The notes under the pieces: model-generated
Told to the model about the DNA's origin: nothing
Databases searched by the model: none
What the model saw: only the letters and a program-made list of their open reading frames with translations
Made by a program: the position numbers and the translations under genes
Source of the DNA: Sphaerulina vaccinii
Lineage: Eukaryota; Ascomycota; Dothideomycetes; Mycosphaerellales; Mycosphaerellaceae
Assembly: GCA_022570795.1 (NCBI GenBank)
Contig: JAKUDP010000010.1
Location: 1,426,001-1,490,000, forward strand
Length of the DNA stretch: 64,000 nt
Direction of reading: 5' to 3'
Shown here: positions 44,070-54,582 of the stretch, piece after piece
Numbering within the stretch: the first letter of the stretch is position 1
How the letters are laid out: every line of letters begins with the position of its first letter

Positions 44070-44723
44070 ATGGCGACAGCTACATCATCAGCAGCGTCGC
44101 CCGAGCCATCACTGACAAGACTATCTTTGGATCCGAATACAGCACCGATAGCGTCTTCTCCTCAGACATCACACGACACCAAGTTCAGCATCCCGAGTTA
44201 TGCCTCATTCCCACCATTCTACACTCTTCAACCCAATCTCACGACACGCGCTCGTCAATTCGAGCTGTGGGCCACGCTGATCACATCCTACTGTGCGCAC
44301 CACCGCCTCTTCCGCCTGTCGCTCTCGTCACCACCGCCAGATCTATTTGCGAACCCCACCATTGCGCGTAGCTTCAAGACCGCCGATGTCCGCGCTGTAA
44401 TCGATTACATGAGCCAACCTGCCAACGGACCAACAGCAGAGTGGATCCCGGCAACAACACGTGGTGAGACGAGTACGACTTGCTACGTCTACTGGAAGAC
44501 CCCAGCCGAGTGGGCAGATCTGATATACGCCTTTGTCGAGGACACTGGCCAGAAAGGCGCTGTCCTGACCATATATGAGCTACGAGAAGGCGAGGCTAGT
44601 CTGGGTAAAGAGTGGAAAGACATCGACGAGGCTCTGCTGCGAAAAGTGTTGAACGTGCTCGTCAAGCGAGGCAAAGCGCAGATTTTTGGACAGGAAGAAA
44701 GCGCTGGCGTGAAGTTCTTCTGA
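44070..44723 (+). CDS. VPS25: ESCRT-II subunit Vps25
   Basis: Single exon, 217 residues. After ~35 variable residues, FSIPSYASFPPFYTLQPNLTTRARQFELWATLI carries the PPxY-like PPFYTLQPN motif through which Vps25 binds Vps22/Vps36. Then two winged-helix domains follow: LFRLSL...FANPTIARSFKTADVRAVIDYM and, after WKTPAEWADLIYAFVEDTGQKGAVLTIYEL, the C-terminal LLRKVLNVLVKRGKAQIF. It acts at endosomes in multivesicular body sorting, as two copies per ESCRT-II. The RRN10-like ATG lies only 13 bp after its stop on the same strand, so the two genes are very tightly packed. Confidence 0.95.
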   Translation: MATATSSAASPEPSLTRLSLDPNTAPIASSPQTSHDTKFSIPSYASFPPFYTLQPNLTTRARQFELWATLITSYCAHHRLFRLSLSSPPPDLFANPTIARSFKTADVRAVIDYMSQPANGPTAEWIPATTRGETSTTCYVYWKTPAEWADLIYAFVEDTGQKGAVLTIYELREGEASLGKEWKDIDEALLRKVLNVLVKRGKAQIFGQEESAGVKFF

Positions 44724-44736
44724 AGAAGTCGCCATC

Positions 44737-45306
44737 ATGGAAGACCTACCTGTTAGGGAGAAGAAAGATGAGGCCAGCCACGCTGGGAAGCGCCGGAGCA
44801 GAAAATCAACTATTGGCGAGACAGCTAAGCCCAAGCCGAAGCGTCCTCGTGGTACAGCAACATCTGAAAGCAAAGATCGCGAGCAGAGCGCGGATGAAGG
44901 ATCTGGAAAGCTACGAGCCACCCTATATGATGCTGTTGCGGGCAGAGTTGGGTATGAGGGCTTACTACTCGCCAAAGGCGGGAACCCACTACCACCTGAT
45001 CAGGCGCTGTATAACAGAGCCGATGCTCCTGTACGCTATGCAGAAAATGATCCGTATTTTGCGCACCGCCATCTGCCTTCAGAGCAACGACTACCAGAGT
45101 CGGATATGCTCAAAGCGGTGCATGCTTATGCATCAGACTTCTATGGATCGGGGGCACTGCAAGACTTTCGATCAGACTTCCGTAGCCTCGACGAAACTGC
45201 GCTCATCGCTATTGGCATCCTGCTCGAAGAAGCTGCTGCTGCTTCTCTCGGCGAGACAGGCGATTTGGCATTCGTGGAGGGCGCAGAGCACGACGGCGGA
45301 GCTTGA
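44737..45306 (+). CDS. RRN10: Rrn10-like subunit of the RNA polymerase I upstream activation factor
   Basis: Single exon, 189 residues. The N-terminal ~60 residues are a basic, disordered tail with bipartite NLS-like clusters (KRRSRKS, KPKPKRPRG). The conserved part, ~residues 120-175, reads LPESDMLKAVHAYASDFY...RSLDETALIAIGILLEEAAAASLGETGDLAFVE. It resembles yeast Rrn10, where PDIDLRVVHYYAT and FDETSLITLGLLIE occupy the same order. In yeast Rrn10 is part of UAF (Rrn5, Rrn9, Rrn10, Uaf30, H3/H4), which drives rDNA transcription. Yeast Rrn10 lacks the basic tail. The assignment rests on this single motif, so it is likely but not certain. Confidence 0.6.
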   Translation: MEDLPVREKKDEASHAGKRRSRKSTIGETAKPKPKRPRGTATSESKDREQSADEGSGKLRATLYDAVAGRVGYEGLLLAKGGNPLPPDQALYNRADAPVRYAENDPYFAHRHLPSEQRLPESDMLKAVHAYASDFYGSGALQDFRSDFRSLDETALIAIGILLEEAAAASLGETGDLAFVEGAEHDGGA

Positions 45307-45867
45307 ATTGATTATGGGAGCTGTCGCAACACAGTCTGTTGATTACACACTCGAGCACCCCGAGAGCCGTGTTGAACCTCCTGCATGACCCACGTTGCTC
45401 CTTGCGTAGTTATGCATGTACGCGTGCGGAGACAGGAAAGTGGAATATGGCCTGCCCCTCACACGTGAAGTCGTTTCAGGAGTGGGTCACTGCTGGCAGT
45501 AGCTACCCTCTGTACTAGCGACTGCGAATGAGGGTATATTATGATAGGAGACGTGACCAGCAGTATGGTAGGCTGCATGAGTTCGTAGCAACCGCAATGC
45601 ACACATCAGACTTCCCCGAACGATCCTGATGAATATGCGAAATTTGTCAATAAATCGTACGTTCACGTCCTTTTCAGGCCACGATAAATGTGAAATGAAA
45701 GATCAAGTTGGATGACTCGAGGCTCTATTAGTGGCTGCTCAACCAGTAAAGGCGAGCAGTACTAAGCTACCAACAAGGATAGATACACGCTCGAAGCAGC
45801 CCATCCAATCTCCCGCAATCCCTAAAGTCATGCGGGCGCATACACCACCTGACGAGAGATGATGCAT
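45307..45867. other. Intergenic between convergent genes
   Basis: About 560 bp, the 3' flanks of the RRN10-like gene and of the uL1 ribosomal protein gene. Nothing else recognised. Confidence 0.45.
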
Positions 45868-46641
45868 CTAGTAGAGGCGCTTTGGTGGGGACATGCTGGC
45901 CTTGATGACCAAGCTGCCCACGTTCTGCCAGCCCTTCTTGAGCAGAGACACGAGGTAGTTGATGGCCAACATGATGTTGCCGATCAGCTCGTCCTCGGTC
46001 ATGTCCACGTTTCCGACAGCGACACCCATGCACAACACCTTCTTCAACTGGAACTTGATGGTCGAGCGAACTTCGGCGATCTTTCCGGAAAGGTCATCGG
46101 CGTGAGAGACTGGGGTTGGGAACTTGCCGGCTGTGCTTGTGTCAGTAGTCTGTGATAGACGAGGGGTGGAGGAACTCGAACTTGCCCTTGGAAAGACCTG
46201 GACCCAAGAGACGAGGGATCTGCTTGATGAGGGAGTCGGAAGCGATGAAGGCGTCGTACTTGCGAGCGAGCTTCTTGATCAACTTCTTGTTCTTGTTGAG
46301 CTTCTTGAGATCCTCCACGGACATAGCGTCAACACCACCGTGCTTGGCACGATCGATATCGTGCTGGTCACCGAGAATGCTATAGCCATGTCAGCGACAT
46401 GTCCCATGTTGTGGTATCCATTTTTCCTAGCCGTCTCTTCTTACCAGATGCTCATGTTCGGGCGAGGAATCTTTGGCAGCTTGATGGTACCGCTGAAACG
46501 CTTGTCACGCTGAGGGTCATAGTTCTTGAGGCCGATCTGAAGCTCAACAGTCTCGAGAAAGTTGCGCTTCTTCTCCTCGTTGGAGTACTTGAGCAGTTCC
46601 TGCACGTTGGTACGCACACCAGCGACCGTAATCTTCGACAT
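45868..46641 (-). CDS. RPL1: 60S ribosomal protein uL1 (L10a/Rpl1)
   Basis: Exons 46641-46445, 46379-46186 and 46130-45868, giving 217 residues, identical in length to yeast Rpl1. MSKITVAGVRTNVQELL, the SGTIKLPKIPRPNMSICILGDQ junction, VDAMSVEDLKKLNKNKKLIKKLARKYDAFIAS, LLGPGLSKAGKFPTPVSH and VGSLVIKASMSPPKRLY are diagnostic. uL1 forms the mobile L1 stalk that releases tRNA from the E site. The second intron (46131-46185, 55 nt) begins with GC: ...AAGG|GCAAGT...ACTGAC...CACAG. Only this GC-AG splice restores the invariant LSKAGKFPTP; read-through hits a stop within 20 codons. Confidence 0.96.
46131..46185 (-). other. GC-AG intron in the uL1 gene
   Basis: Donor GCAAGT follows G at 46186, branch ACTGAC and acceptor CACAG. 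The GCAAGT donor otherwise matches the consensus perfectly, as expected for GC introns. No GT donor nearby allows an in-frame join to AGKFPTP. Confidence 0.85.
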
Positions 46642-47151
46642 GATTGCTGTGGTCTTCCAATAATGCTCTGAGAGTAATTATTGGTGCGGCTTTGCGTAGT
46701 TCGTGTTGGTGTAGTCGTTGGTAGTAGAAAGAAGAGAGGGAGAAAGAGAAGTGGCGGATGAAATTGATTTCTAGTGTGCCAAGCTGCCCCACATCGCGGC
46801 AGAGCCTCAAGCCTTGATATGACTCTTGCTTCCCGAACCACTCTTCGCGTGTCCTCTTGGTGAACATGTCAAGTCTCATTTGCGGTGATCAGGATGCGTC
46901 AAAGCGTTTCTGGTACTGCCCTCTGAACTATGGCACCGACTTTCTGCATGTCACTCTTGGCTGTGACCGATTGTCTCAGCTGCACACATCACATGCTAGG
47001 AAGGCTCAGTGAATAGTTTGTCCCGGTGCGACACATACCATCACTTCTCATTGACAGCAGGACATATGGCCGACTACTGATGAGCTCTTACAATTATAGA
47101 AGATGCGCCCTTTGGCATGGCATGGCGTTCGTCTGTCTAGTGTAGACTGTC
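46642..47151. promoter_or_regulatory. Divergent 5' region of uL1 and CorA-like genes, with paired CCAAT boxes
   Basis: CCAATAAT at 46657-46664 and its exact inverted partner ATTATTGG at 46677-46684 sit 16-43 bp upstream of the uL1 ATG. CCAAT is the core bound by the Hap/CBF complex, although so close to the ATG they may instead lie in the leader. The rest of the 510-bp region has no recognised element. Confidence 0.45.
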
Positions 47152-49287
47152 ATGGCATCAACGACCAGCAGCGAGGGGACTTCGATTGCCCAGGAGTATT
47201 ATTCGTCCTTTGAAGAGGTAGATGTGTTTCGCGAGTTTTGTTGCCTGGACGAACCATCAAATCTTGAACAGCTTATGCAGGCTGTGCGCTCGAATACCAC
47301 GAAAAACTTCATACTGGACTTCAGCGACGAAACCGCCTTCACTGGCTTCGATATCACTTCTTCGGGTGTGGCTGCCTTGATACAGGCTGAAAGACCGGCA
47401 TGTCTGAACACCCGATGGATCAATCTATGGTATCCATCTAAGCAGAAGAAATCACTTGAAGTGCTTGCGCGGCATTATGACTTTTCGCCTCGATTGCTCG
47501 CGTTGATGTGCTCTGATCATAAGCAGCCGCGCGATACTGGATCACGGACAAGTCTGATCAGGTCCGTCCACAAGAGAACGCCACTGGGTCGCAAAGTAGT
47601 GTGTTTCGAAGTGAACAGCACTGGCAGCGGTGATGTGGATGAACTGTCGGTACATTCGTCCACTTCGAGCAGAGGCAGCATGATGGAAGGCAACCACTAC
47701 AAGATTGCATCGGACATCTGGCACTACTCCTCTATCGACATGGGACGGAGGTATGTCTGTGTAGGCTTCAACTCCCTCTATGGCACCAATGGTGCAGCAT
47801 CGAAGGACACCTCGTCCGCCTCTATCACGGACGCTGAGCCTGAACAAGCGCCTCTTCCAAATTGCACCAGAATTTGGACGTGGCTTGTAGTCACAACAGA
47901 TCAGACAATTATCTCCATAACCGAAGACCCCTTTCCATATACAGACGGCGCATCATATACTGCCTTGGAGAGGAGGATCTTGCTTGAGACACGACGAAAC
48001 CATATCAATATATTTCGCTCGTTGAGCGCAGTCCATGAGCCGTTGCTCTCCCACAATCCCCTGACCCTGTTGCCAATCCGGACACGATTAGGATCAGCGC
48101 CAGAAGAAACAGCGCATCGTAGTAGCGACGCTCCTGGACTTTTGTTCTACGTACGTGCATTGAGAATGGTGACGAATATGTTACACTGACATAAACTCGG
48201 TTCATGCAGTACCTGTTTGAAAACTTCAAGAACTCATACACATTGATTACACGTAAAGAGAACCGATACGGAATCGAGCTCGCTAAACTACGCAAATCTA
48301 TGGTCGAGCAACCCACTCTCCAGCACATCGATCGTCTCGACAAGATTGGCAACGAACTCGGTGTGCTGAGGAGACACTATGCGGCATACTTGAGAATCAT
48401 CGAAAGGCTTCTGGAGCCGCAAGATCCGACTTTGGCGAGTCTACAAAACAGCCAAGTAGTCGGATCAGATGACAGTGACTCGATAGCCACAATCAGACCA
48501 AGAATGAACGCAATTCTGGTCCGAGAAAAGGAAAGCATGATTGGGGTTAGCCTCTCTTCAGCGGCGCTAGTCAGATTCAGGAGACTGAGAGACTTGATTG
48601 ACCTCTATGCGATGAAAGAAGTGGAAGAGTACATAAAGCAGAAGGAAAGCTTGGTGGCCATGGCAAGTAGCTTCATTCTTACATTTCCGGACCACGAAGA
48701 GGACACCATGCTGATGCTATTTGGTAGAATCTCTCCCTGATTGCAATTCAACAATCTTTAGACGTCGAACGGCTGACCAAAGTGGCCTTGTTGCTCACGA
48801 AAGCAACAATTCTCTTCCTGCCTGTGTCGTTGTAAGTAGTTGCTGCATAATCTGCAAGGGCGTGCTCTGTTGACCTGCTATAGCATGACCGGCTACTTCT
48901 CTGTGCCACTTGGCGAGATCAAGTACAGTCTGACCACGTAAGTGAATCAGCTGCGTAGAGGCACTTCCCATCTCCTGTTGTCTTTCTGAGCCCGCGCTTC
49001 ACCGGAGCGCTGAGCTCAGAGAAACACATCGCTGAAGACATGCCCACTCACAGAGCTTTTGCTGACTCCCCTGCTACACCAGGTATTGGGTCACATTCGC
49101 AGCTATCTTCTTGTGTTCCTACGTCGGTCTTTTCATGTTCGGCGCGTTGAACAATAGTCTGCAGACTCCGAACTTCGTCTATGGTCTCGGGAGCAGCGTG
49201 GAACACATTTGGTCCTTGATTCTGCGGAAGAGAACGAGTGAGGGGAAGGAGTCGCGAGCAGCAAGCGCAAGGATGACCTTGGCATAG
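47152..49287 (+). CDS. CorA-like magnesium transporter family protein, fungal type
   Basis: Five exons: 47152-48150, 48210-48662, 48728-48831, 48884-48937 and 49083-49287, giving 604 residues. The long soluble N-terminal domain (~1-470) ends in a helical stalk (LYAMKEVEEYIKQKESLVAM|NLSLIAIQQSLDVERLTKVALLLTKATILF). Two transmembrane helices follow, LTKATILFLPVSFMTGYFS and YWVTFAAIFLCSYVGLFMFGAL, the CorA topology. The canonical GMN pore motif is replaced by a MTGYF segment, as in the fungal CorA-like group whose transport activity is unproven. The intron 48663-48727 starts with GC (ATG|GCAAGT...GCTGAT...GGTAG); no GT donor keeps the frame. The stop is 38 bp from that of RSC9. Confidence 0.82.
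48663..48727 (+). other. GC-AG intron in the CorA-like gene
   Basis: 65 nt, donor GCAAGT after ATG, branch GCTGAT, acceptor TGGTAG. Joining restores the stalk-TM1 reading SLVAM-NLSLIAIQQSLDVERL. The alternative donor GTAGCT two codons later gives a frameshift. Confidence 0.75.
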
Positions 49288-49325
49288 TATCTATACTCGC
49301 TTGTGGTATTACAGCTCACACTTCC

Positions 49326-52311
49326 CTAAGCAACATTCGCTTTGCTCGCCTTCACTGCTTTGAAGATCGCTCCGCAATAGTCTTTGATGCCGTGGCCGTG
49401 AGACATCGCGTACGATAGCCTGTCTATCACCTCCCCACTGAAGACCGCACTCATAAGATCAACGGGCTTCTTTTGCCCAGCCTTTAATGCTCGATTGCCA
49501 ACAGGCGCGACAGTCTTTGGCATGAAGCGAGCCATGTTCCGCAATACCAACGCTGCTCGAAGCGAGACACCAGCGGCATCTCCATCCTCGTCTTCCAGCA
49601 TTTGAATCCTTGTGATCTCACCAGTCGTGCTCGTGCCCTTGCCTGGTAATACGTTGTGTCTCAGTCTCGACGGATCTGTCTCGGGCAAGTGAGTCTCCAT
49701 ATGTCTTGTAAAGACCAGTGCGCTCGAGACGTTAAATCCTGCGGGAGCTGTCGAGGTATGCTTGCAGTCAGACCATTTACACCTGTAGGTCGCCTGATCC
49801 GTGTTGCTGAAGTCGAATGAATCTGTCCAGGTGTGTTCCGTATCACCATTAGTTAGACCATTCACAGACGCTGCTGGCGAATGAGCAGGTACGACGTCTA
49901 TGTCCATCTTGTCTTCCTTCGCAGAGCTCAGCTTCCTGGGTATCTGCAAATGGTTTGCCAAAATGTGCTCGTGTATTTGTTCTCCGGTTCTGAACCACTC
50001 AGCGCACTCCACTTCACGCGTTGTCGGTGCAGACACGAGTCCACTTATGGCGTCCCTCACACCTTCGACTGGATATGACACTCTCCAATGACAGCGTATG
50101 AGCTCCTTGTCCTTATCGGCAGCCGTAGAGCCTGCAAGTATGCCTGTATCGACCGGAGCCTTTCGTGACTTGATGCCTTTGATAACGTACTTGTTCGAGC
50201 CAGCCACCTGAGCTGTCGCGCCTTGGAAAGTAGTGCTTACATTCTTAATAAAGTCTCCAGCAATCAGGTGAGGGTGCGTTGCTTGATGAGGTGCAAAGGT
50301 ACCTTGGTACGCTTGCCACAGAGAGATCTGTGTCATTTCCGCAGTCGGGTCGGACAAGAAACACATTCGTAACCATTCTGATGACCTCTCCGGCTCCTCC
50401 AGCGTCAACAGATCTTGCACGATTGCTTTCGATAGACGTGGCACTGGTGCAGGCCCCTCATCGACATCCCTTTGCTGACGGGACCGTGTTTCCGTATATT
50501 CCTTGGCTGTGAACAGCACAAGTCGACTTAGTGAACGCCCGAGCGCTTCTACATCCACGACTTGCACAAGTGTCTCGACGTTGTCTCCAAATGACGTATA
50601 CTGGCCGAGGAAGTCCAGGCAAGCAGAGCGAAGCTCTTCATCTTCCAGAAGCAGATAGTCCTGCATACGGTGCAGTAGCGATGTAGGGATGTCATCTAGT
50701 CGCTTGGGCAATGGATGCGTCATGGCAATCCTGCTGATAGCTCGGAGTGCTGTGGCCACAGCTCCGCGATCAGTGCTTAACGTATGCCGTAGGAGACCCT
50801 GATAGACTGCATCGTATGGGCTGACATCAACATACTTGAGCACCTGCTCGCTCAAATCGAGTACGTGATGCCGCAGTTCCGCTGCACTCGAGTGCTCGGG
50901 GAGGTTTAGCACCACTGCGATGAGGTCTTGGGCAAGTGGTAGGCGCGAGAGATAGGCGGCATTCTCGTCCTGGAGACTCATGTTGCGCAGAACAAGACCG
51001 GCCTCTATGACGCGACTCATTCGAGTGCTGAATTGCGAGTCAAGAACAGTGTCTTCGGATATGATAGGTACTCGCGATCTGAGCCTTTGCAGAATGTCTG
51101 GCGTGCCATCTAGACCGTTCAGTGTCTCGTCGTCGCCGGCGAAGAACTCCTCGTCGTACATGACATCCCAGTCAATGTCGTAGAACAAGCTAGTCACTTG
51201 GAGGGTCTTCTTAATGAGCGCCTCTGCCAGGCCTGGAAATTGGTCGAAACGATACTTGTCACCACGCTCGTGGCTGATTTTCACAAGGTGATGTAACGCG
51301 TATTGCTCTTCTTCCGGCATGCCACTCTGTAATGCGAGCTGCGCGCGCACGTAGATATTTGGTCCAATAAACCCTGTACCTGGTAGCATGATGTTCTTGT
51401 ACTTCTTTGCAAGAGGCCCAGCGTTTGCGTCGAGCTTCCGTTTTCGCTCGTTGCGATAGTAATCAGGGTTATTGGCCGGTGTGTTCACAGGCTTCAAGGA
51501 GAGTGGATATGCTTGTGGAGGTTCGTATGAAGCAAGCGTCGAAGATGCACCGTTGACAGCAGAGGACGCATGGTTAATGCCATTCACGCTGGCTCCTGGT
51601 GTCGGCGATGCCCCAGGTGGGTGGGCCTGTCCACGAGTTTGTCGGCCTGCAGTTCCGTCTGGCTGGAACAGGACACGCTGCGGTGGCTGCTGTCTCAGCC
51701 CTCTCGTAGAGCGGCCAGTAGCACTACCAGGGTCCTCAGCAAGCTCTGGCTTGACTTCCTTGGGAGTCCGCTGCTCAGGACTGCCATCGCTCGCTTCGCC
51801 ATTGAGGGTCGTCTGCTCGCGCGGCGCCGGTCTCTCGTAGTTGTCCAAGGTTCGTGTCATCACGTTGCCTCCTTTCGCCGTGACGTCCTCAAGTATCTCC
51901 TTCGGCGGCGGCTCTTGACTCCAATGCGTGCTGATTTCGTATGCGCACAAGTTCTTGTAGTAGACGTTCTTAATCTGGAATGCCTGAGCCGCTGTGTACT
52001 GGTTCTTCCCGATGAACTCCTCCGCGAACCGTCGCCACATCAACGGCTTCGCTTTGGTATCTGAGCAGAGATCATAGCCGCCTTCACTGACAACGCGCTG
52101 GTACAGATTGAATAAATCGACGCGACGCGGTCCAATCCTGGGTTCGGCTTCCAGCGTGGTTCTGGCACATGCGCGTCAGTTACTGCTCTTTCTGCTATCC
52201 CTTCAACACACACGACTCGTACCCTCGTGCTTCGTGGTATGCGACCAGCTTTTTCATGAATTCATCTCGTTCCGCACTCGGTTGGATACTCTGGCCGCGC
52301 TTGGGTGCCAT
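49326..52311 (-). CDS. RSC9: Chromatin remodelling complex subunit Rsc9, ARID-containing
   Basis: Exons 52311-52223 and 52161-49326 (intron 61 nt, GTACGA...CTGAC...GCCAG), giving 974 residues. An ARID/BRIGHT domain covers about residues 15-120: RDEFMKKLVAYHEARGTTLEAEPRIGPRRVDLFNLYQRVVSEGGYDLCS...PLMWRRFAEEF. Its start is in the small first exon. A long low-complexity region follows (150-260), then a conserved helical repeat-like part (~275-560). Near residue 690 is DKELIRCHWRVSYP and at ~800-835 a C2H2-type finger (YRCKWSDCKH...FTRHMETHL) seen in the RSC9 family. Rsc9 is a subunit of the RSC/SWI-SNF remodeller. Divergent from the REC114-like gene. Confidence 0.9.
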
Positions 52312-52706
52312 ATTTTATTATGCGCTTGCGCGTGCAAGGGAATTGGCGAGTTCGTGTCACATGAAGATGACGCGCATCTACAGAGGCCGATTGACAGTGT
52401 GTATGCGCATCATACGGTATACGGTATAAGGAGAGGAAAGGTAGCAACAATCGCAAACGAGTCTTGGAATTGGAGGTTGACATGCAAGGCAGGTGCCAGA
52501 TGGAGGATCGTCGCTTCCGACTCCATGGTGCCTGCCTCGTCTCGGGGCGATATATACAGCAAAGTGCACAACTCCAGCATCAACATTCCCACTTCCACAC
52601 AACTCATGTTCTGTCTGTCCTTACTGGTTCATACACAGCTTTGCGTTGGCTCGAGAAGAGTCACTGATACCACAGCACTGACCTCTTCTGCTCCAACACC
52701 GTGACA
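52312..52706. promoter_or_regulatory. Divergent 5' region of RSC9 and the REC114-like gene
   Basis: 395 bp. A short repeated word CGGTAT(A) occurs at about 52413-52429. No defined element was recognised. Confidence 0.4.
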
Positions 52707-54464
52707 ATGGCGCCAATTGACATCTGTCTGAATTTGGTCAAGTACTCCTACGCAGAAACCGAGTCCACATCAAGTCCAATCAACTGGAGCCATTACAGTG
52801 CTGTCGATCTGTGTGTGTTGGTACAGGGTGACGACAGTAGCCACGGCGAGCTCTCACTGAGCATCGTGGACAGGACGACTTACATGGTACCTACCACGTT
52901 CCAGACAATTCGCTGGTGTGCCTGACGATGCTGACCTGCACTTCAGGAAGTCGTCGATATTGCGCACTATGTCAACTGGGCCAACGATGCACGATCTGCT
53001 GCTCGGAAAAAGAAGATGCCAATTCCGACCGAGCAGTTGCCAATCTTTGGCATCACTAAGGATGCCTTGCTCGCCTTGAGATATCGTCTGCAGGACGGCA
53101 GAGTGCGTGGTATTAAGCTTACGCTCAGTAGACATGCTGCTGACGAGTTACAGGCAAGACGCATACAGCTCCGCTTACAGGATGATGGCAAATGCCGTCA
53201 GCTCGTTGACATACTCCAGCGTCGAGGTCTCGACTTCCAGGCACAAAGGCCGAGAACCAGTCGTCCTGACACCGCTCTGAGCAGACTTGATACTCCTACA
53301 AATGAATCCCGACCACGCACTACACAACAGGACGTAGTGCATCCTGCTCATAACCAAGTGGCCCAGAGTCCTTTCCAGCCACCAAGAATTGGATTTGGTG
53401 GCCTGACTCAGCGTGCCCAATCTGGCAGCTATGAGGACTCAGCACCATTCTCCAGCAGTCCACTGCCGGGGTCTGAGGAGTACTTCCGTCGCAATGACCA
53501 GGGAGCTCAGATTGAAAGCCGAGCACAGCCATCACACAGCCAGTCGCTGGCCAATGTTACATTAGCAGGTCCACTGCCATCGACTTTCCCGCCGCATCAG
53601 TCCACCGCATTTGGCACCGATATGCAATTCTCAACCATGAGCTCGCTTCCAGCACCGCGAGCTGTATCTGATCATAACACAATGGCCGAGTTTGGAAACA
53701 AAGACAGTACTGCCATGGCAGCTCGCTCCAACAACGAAGCTCGTCACACTGCAGTAGAAAGTGCGTACCTCGGTGATACGTTCTCTTCGGACATCCCAGC
53801 GCCACCACAGACCTCTTCATCGTCGGGCTCGCAACAAAACACCAATCGCATAGGCACTGGTGACAACAGGACACACTCTCGCCCAAGCTCTGCACTGGAA
53901 TTGCCACCGCTACAGATGCCTAAGATACTCAAGGCGAGATCTACATCTGCACTGCAATCTAGTCTCCCTGGGCCTACAGAAAAGAGGCCACAAGCAGCAC
54001 AAGTGCAAGCGCAAGAGCAAGTGCGATTGCGTACTACCCAACCGAATTCCACAACCAGTGAGTCCGATCCTAGCCCACTGGAGCGACTCATCTTTAGCCG
54101 CCGAACATCTGCACAGCAGCCACTAGGCAAGAGCATACCACGCGTGAGTAGTCTGCTCGACGCTCCACACGAGATTGAAGAACCTCCGGAAATGATTGGA
54201 AATACGTCCTTCCAACAAGGCCCGAGTCAAGGTAGCATGTCTCTTGGTAATGCTCAAGCGTTGCCCAACAACAATACCGCCGCAATAGGCAGCGTTCCAG
54301 GACCTGCGGGAGAGGTATCTGTCCAGACATATGCGGCACAACGTCCAGAAGCCAGGGATGCCGCGCTCAACAAATTCATGATAGATCATTTGCAAGACCC
54401 AGCATTCACAGTGCTGTGTGCAGATGTCGAGAGTTGCTGGCGTCGGATCGCACTTGGTCTTTGA
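52707..54464 (+). CDS. REC114-like meiotic recombination protein (tentative)
   Basis: Exons 52707-52886 and 52947-54464 (intron 60 nt, GTACCT...CTGAC...TTCAG), giving 565 residues. The first ~140 residues have the look of the Rec114 pleckstrin-homology region: LNLVKYSYAETES...INWSHYSAVDLCVLVQG...GELSLSIVDRTTYM, then LLALRYRLQDGRVRGIKLTLS...DELQARRIQLRLQDDGKCRQLVDILQRRG. A very long disordered Ser/Pro/Gln-rich middle follows, and a short conserved C-terminal helix (AALNKFMIDHLQDPAFTVLCADVESCWRRI), which is the place where Rec114 proteins bind Mei4. Rec114 supports Spo11 double-strand breaks in meiosis. The identification is by motif order and must be confirmed by profile search. Confidence 0.55.
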
Positions 54465-54582
54465 CGATATCGCTGAATCCGGCAGAAACCCATGAATGGC
54501 GAAGTGGGAAGACATTTGCTCAATCTGTTGAGTGTACAGAGAAGCATCTATAGCTCAGTGTTTGCGTTTCAGCCATGTTCGT

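Noticed and set aside
44612..45388. 258-codon open frame on the + strand
   Set aside because: It runs in another frame across the end of VPS25 and all of the RRN10-like gene, both with recognisable conserved sequence; its own translation has no domain.
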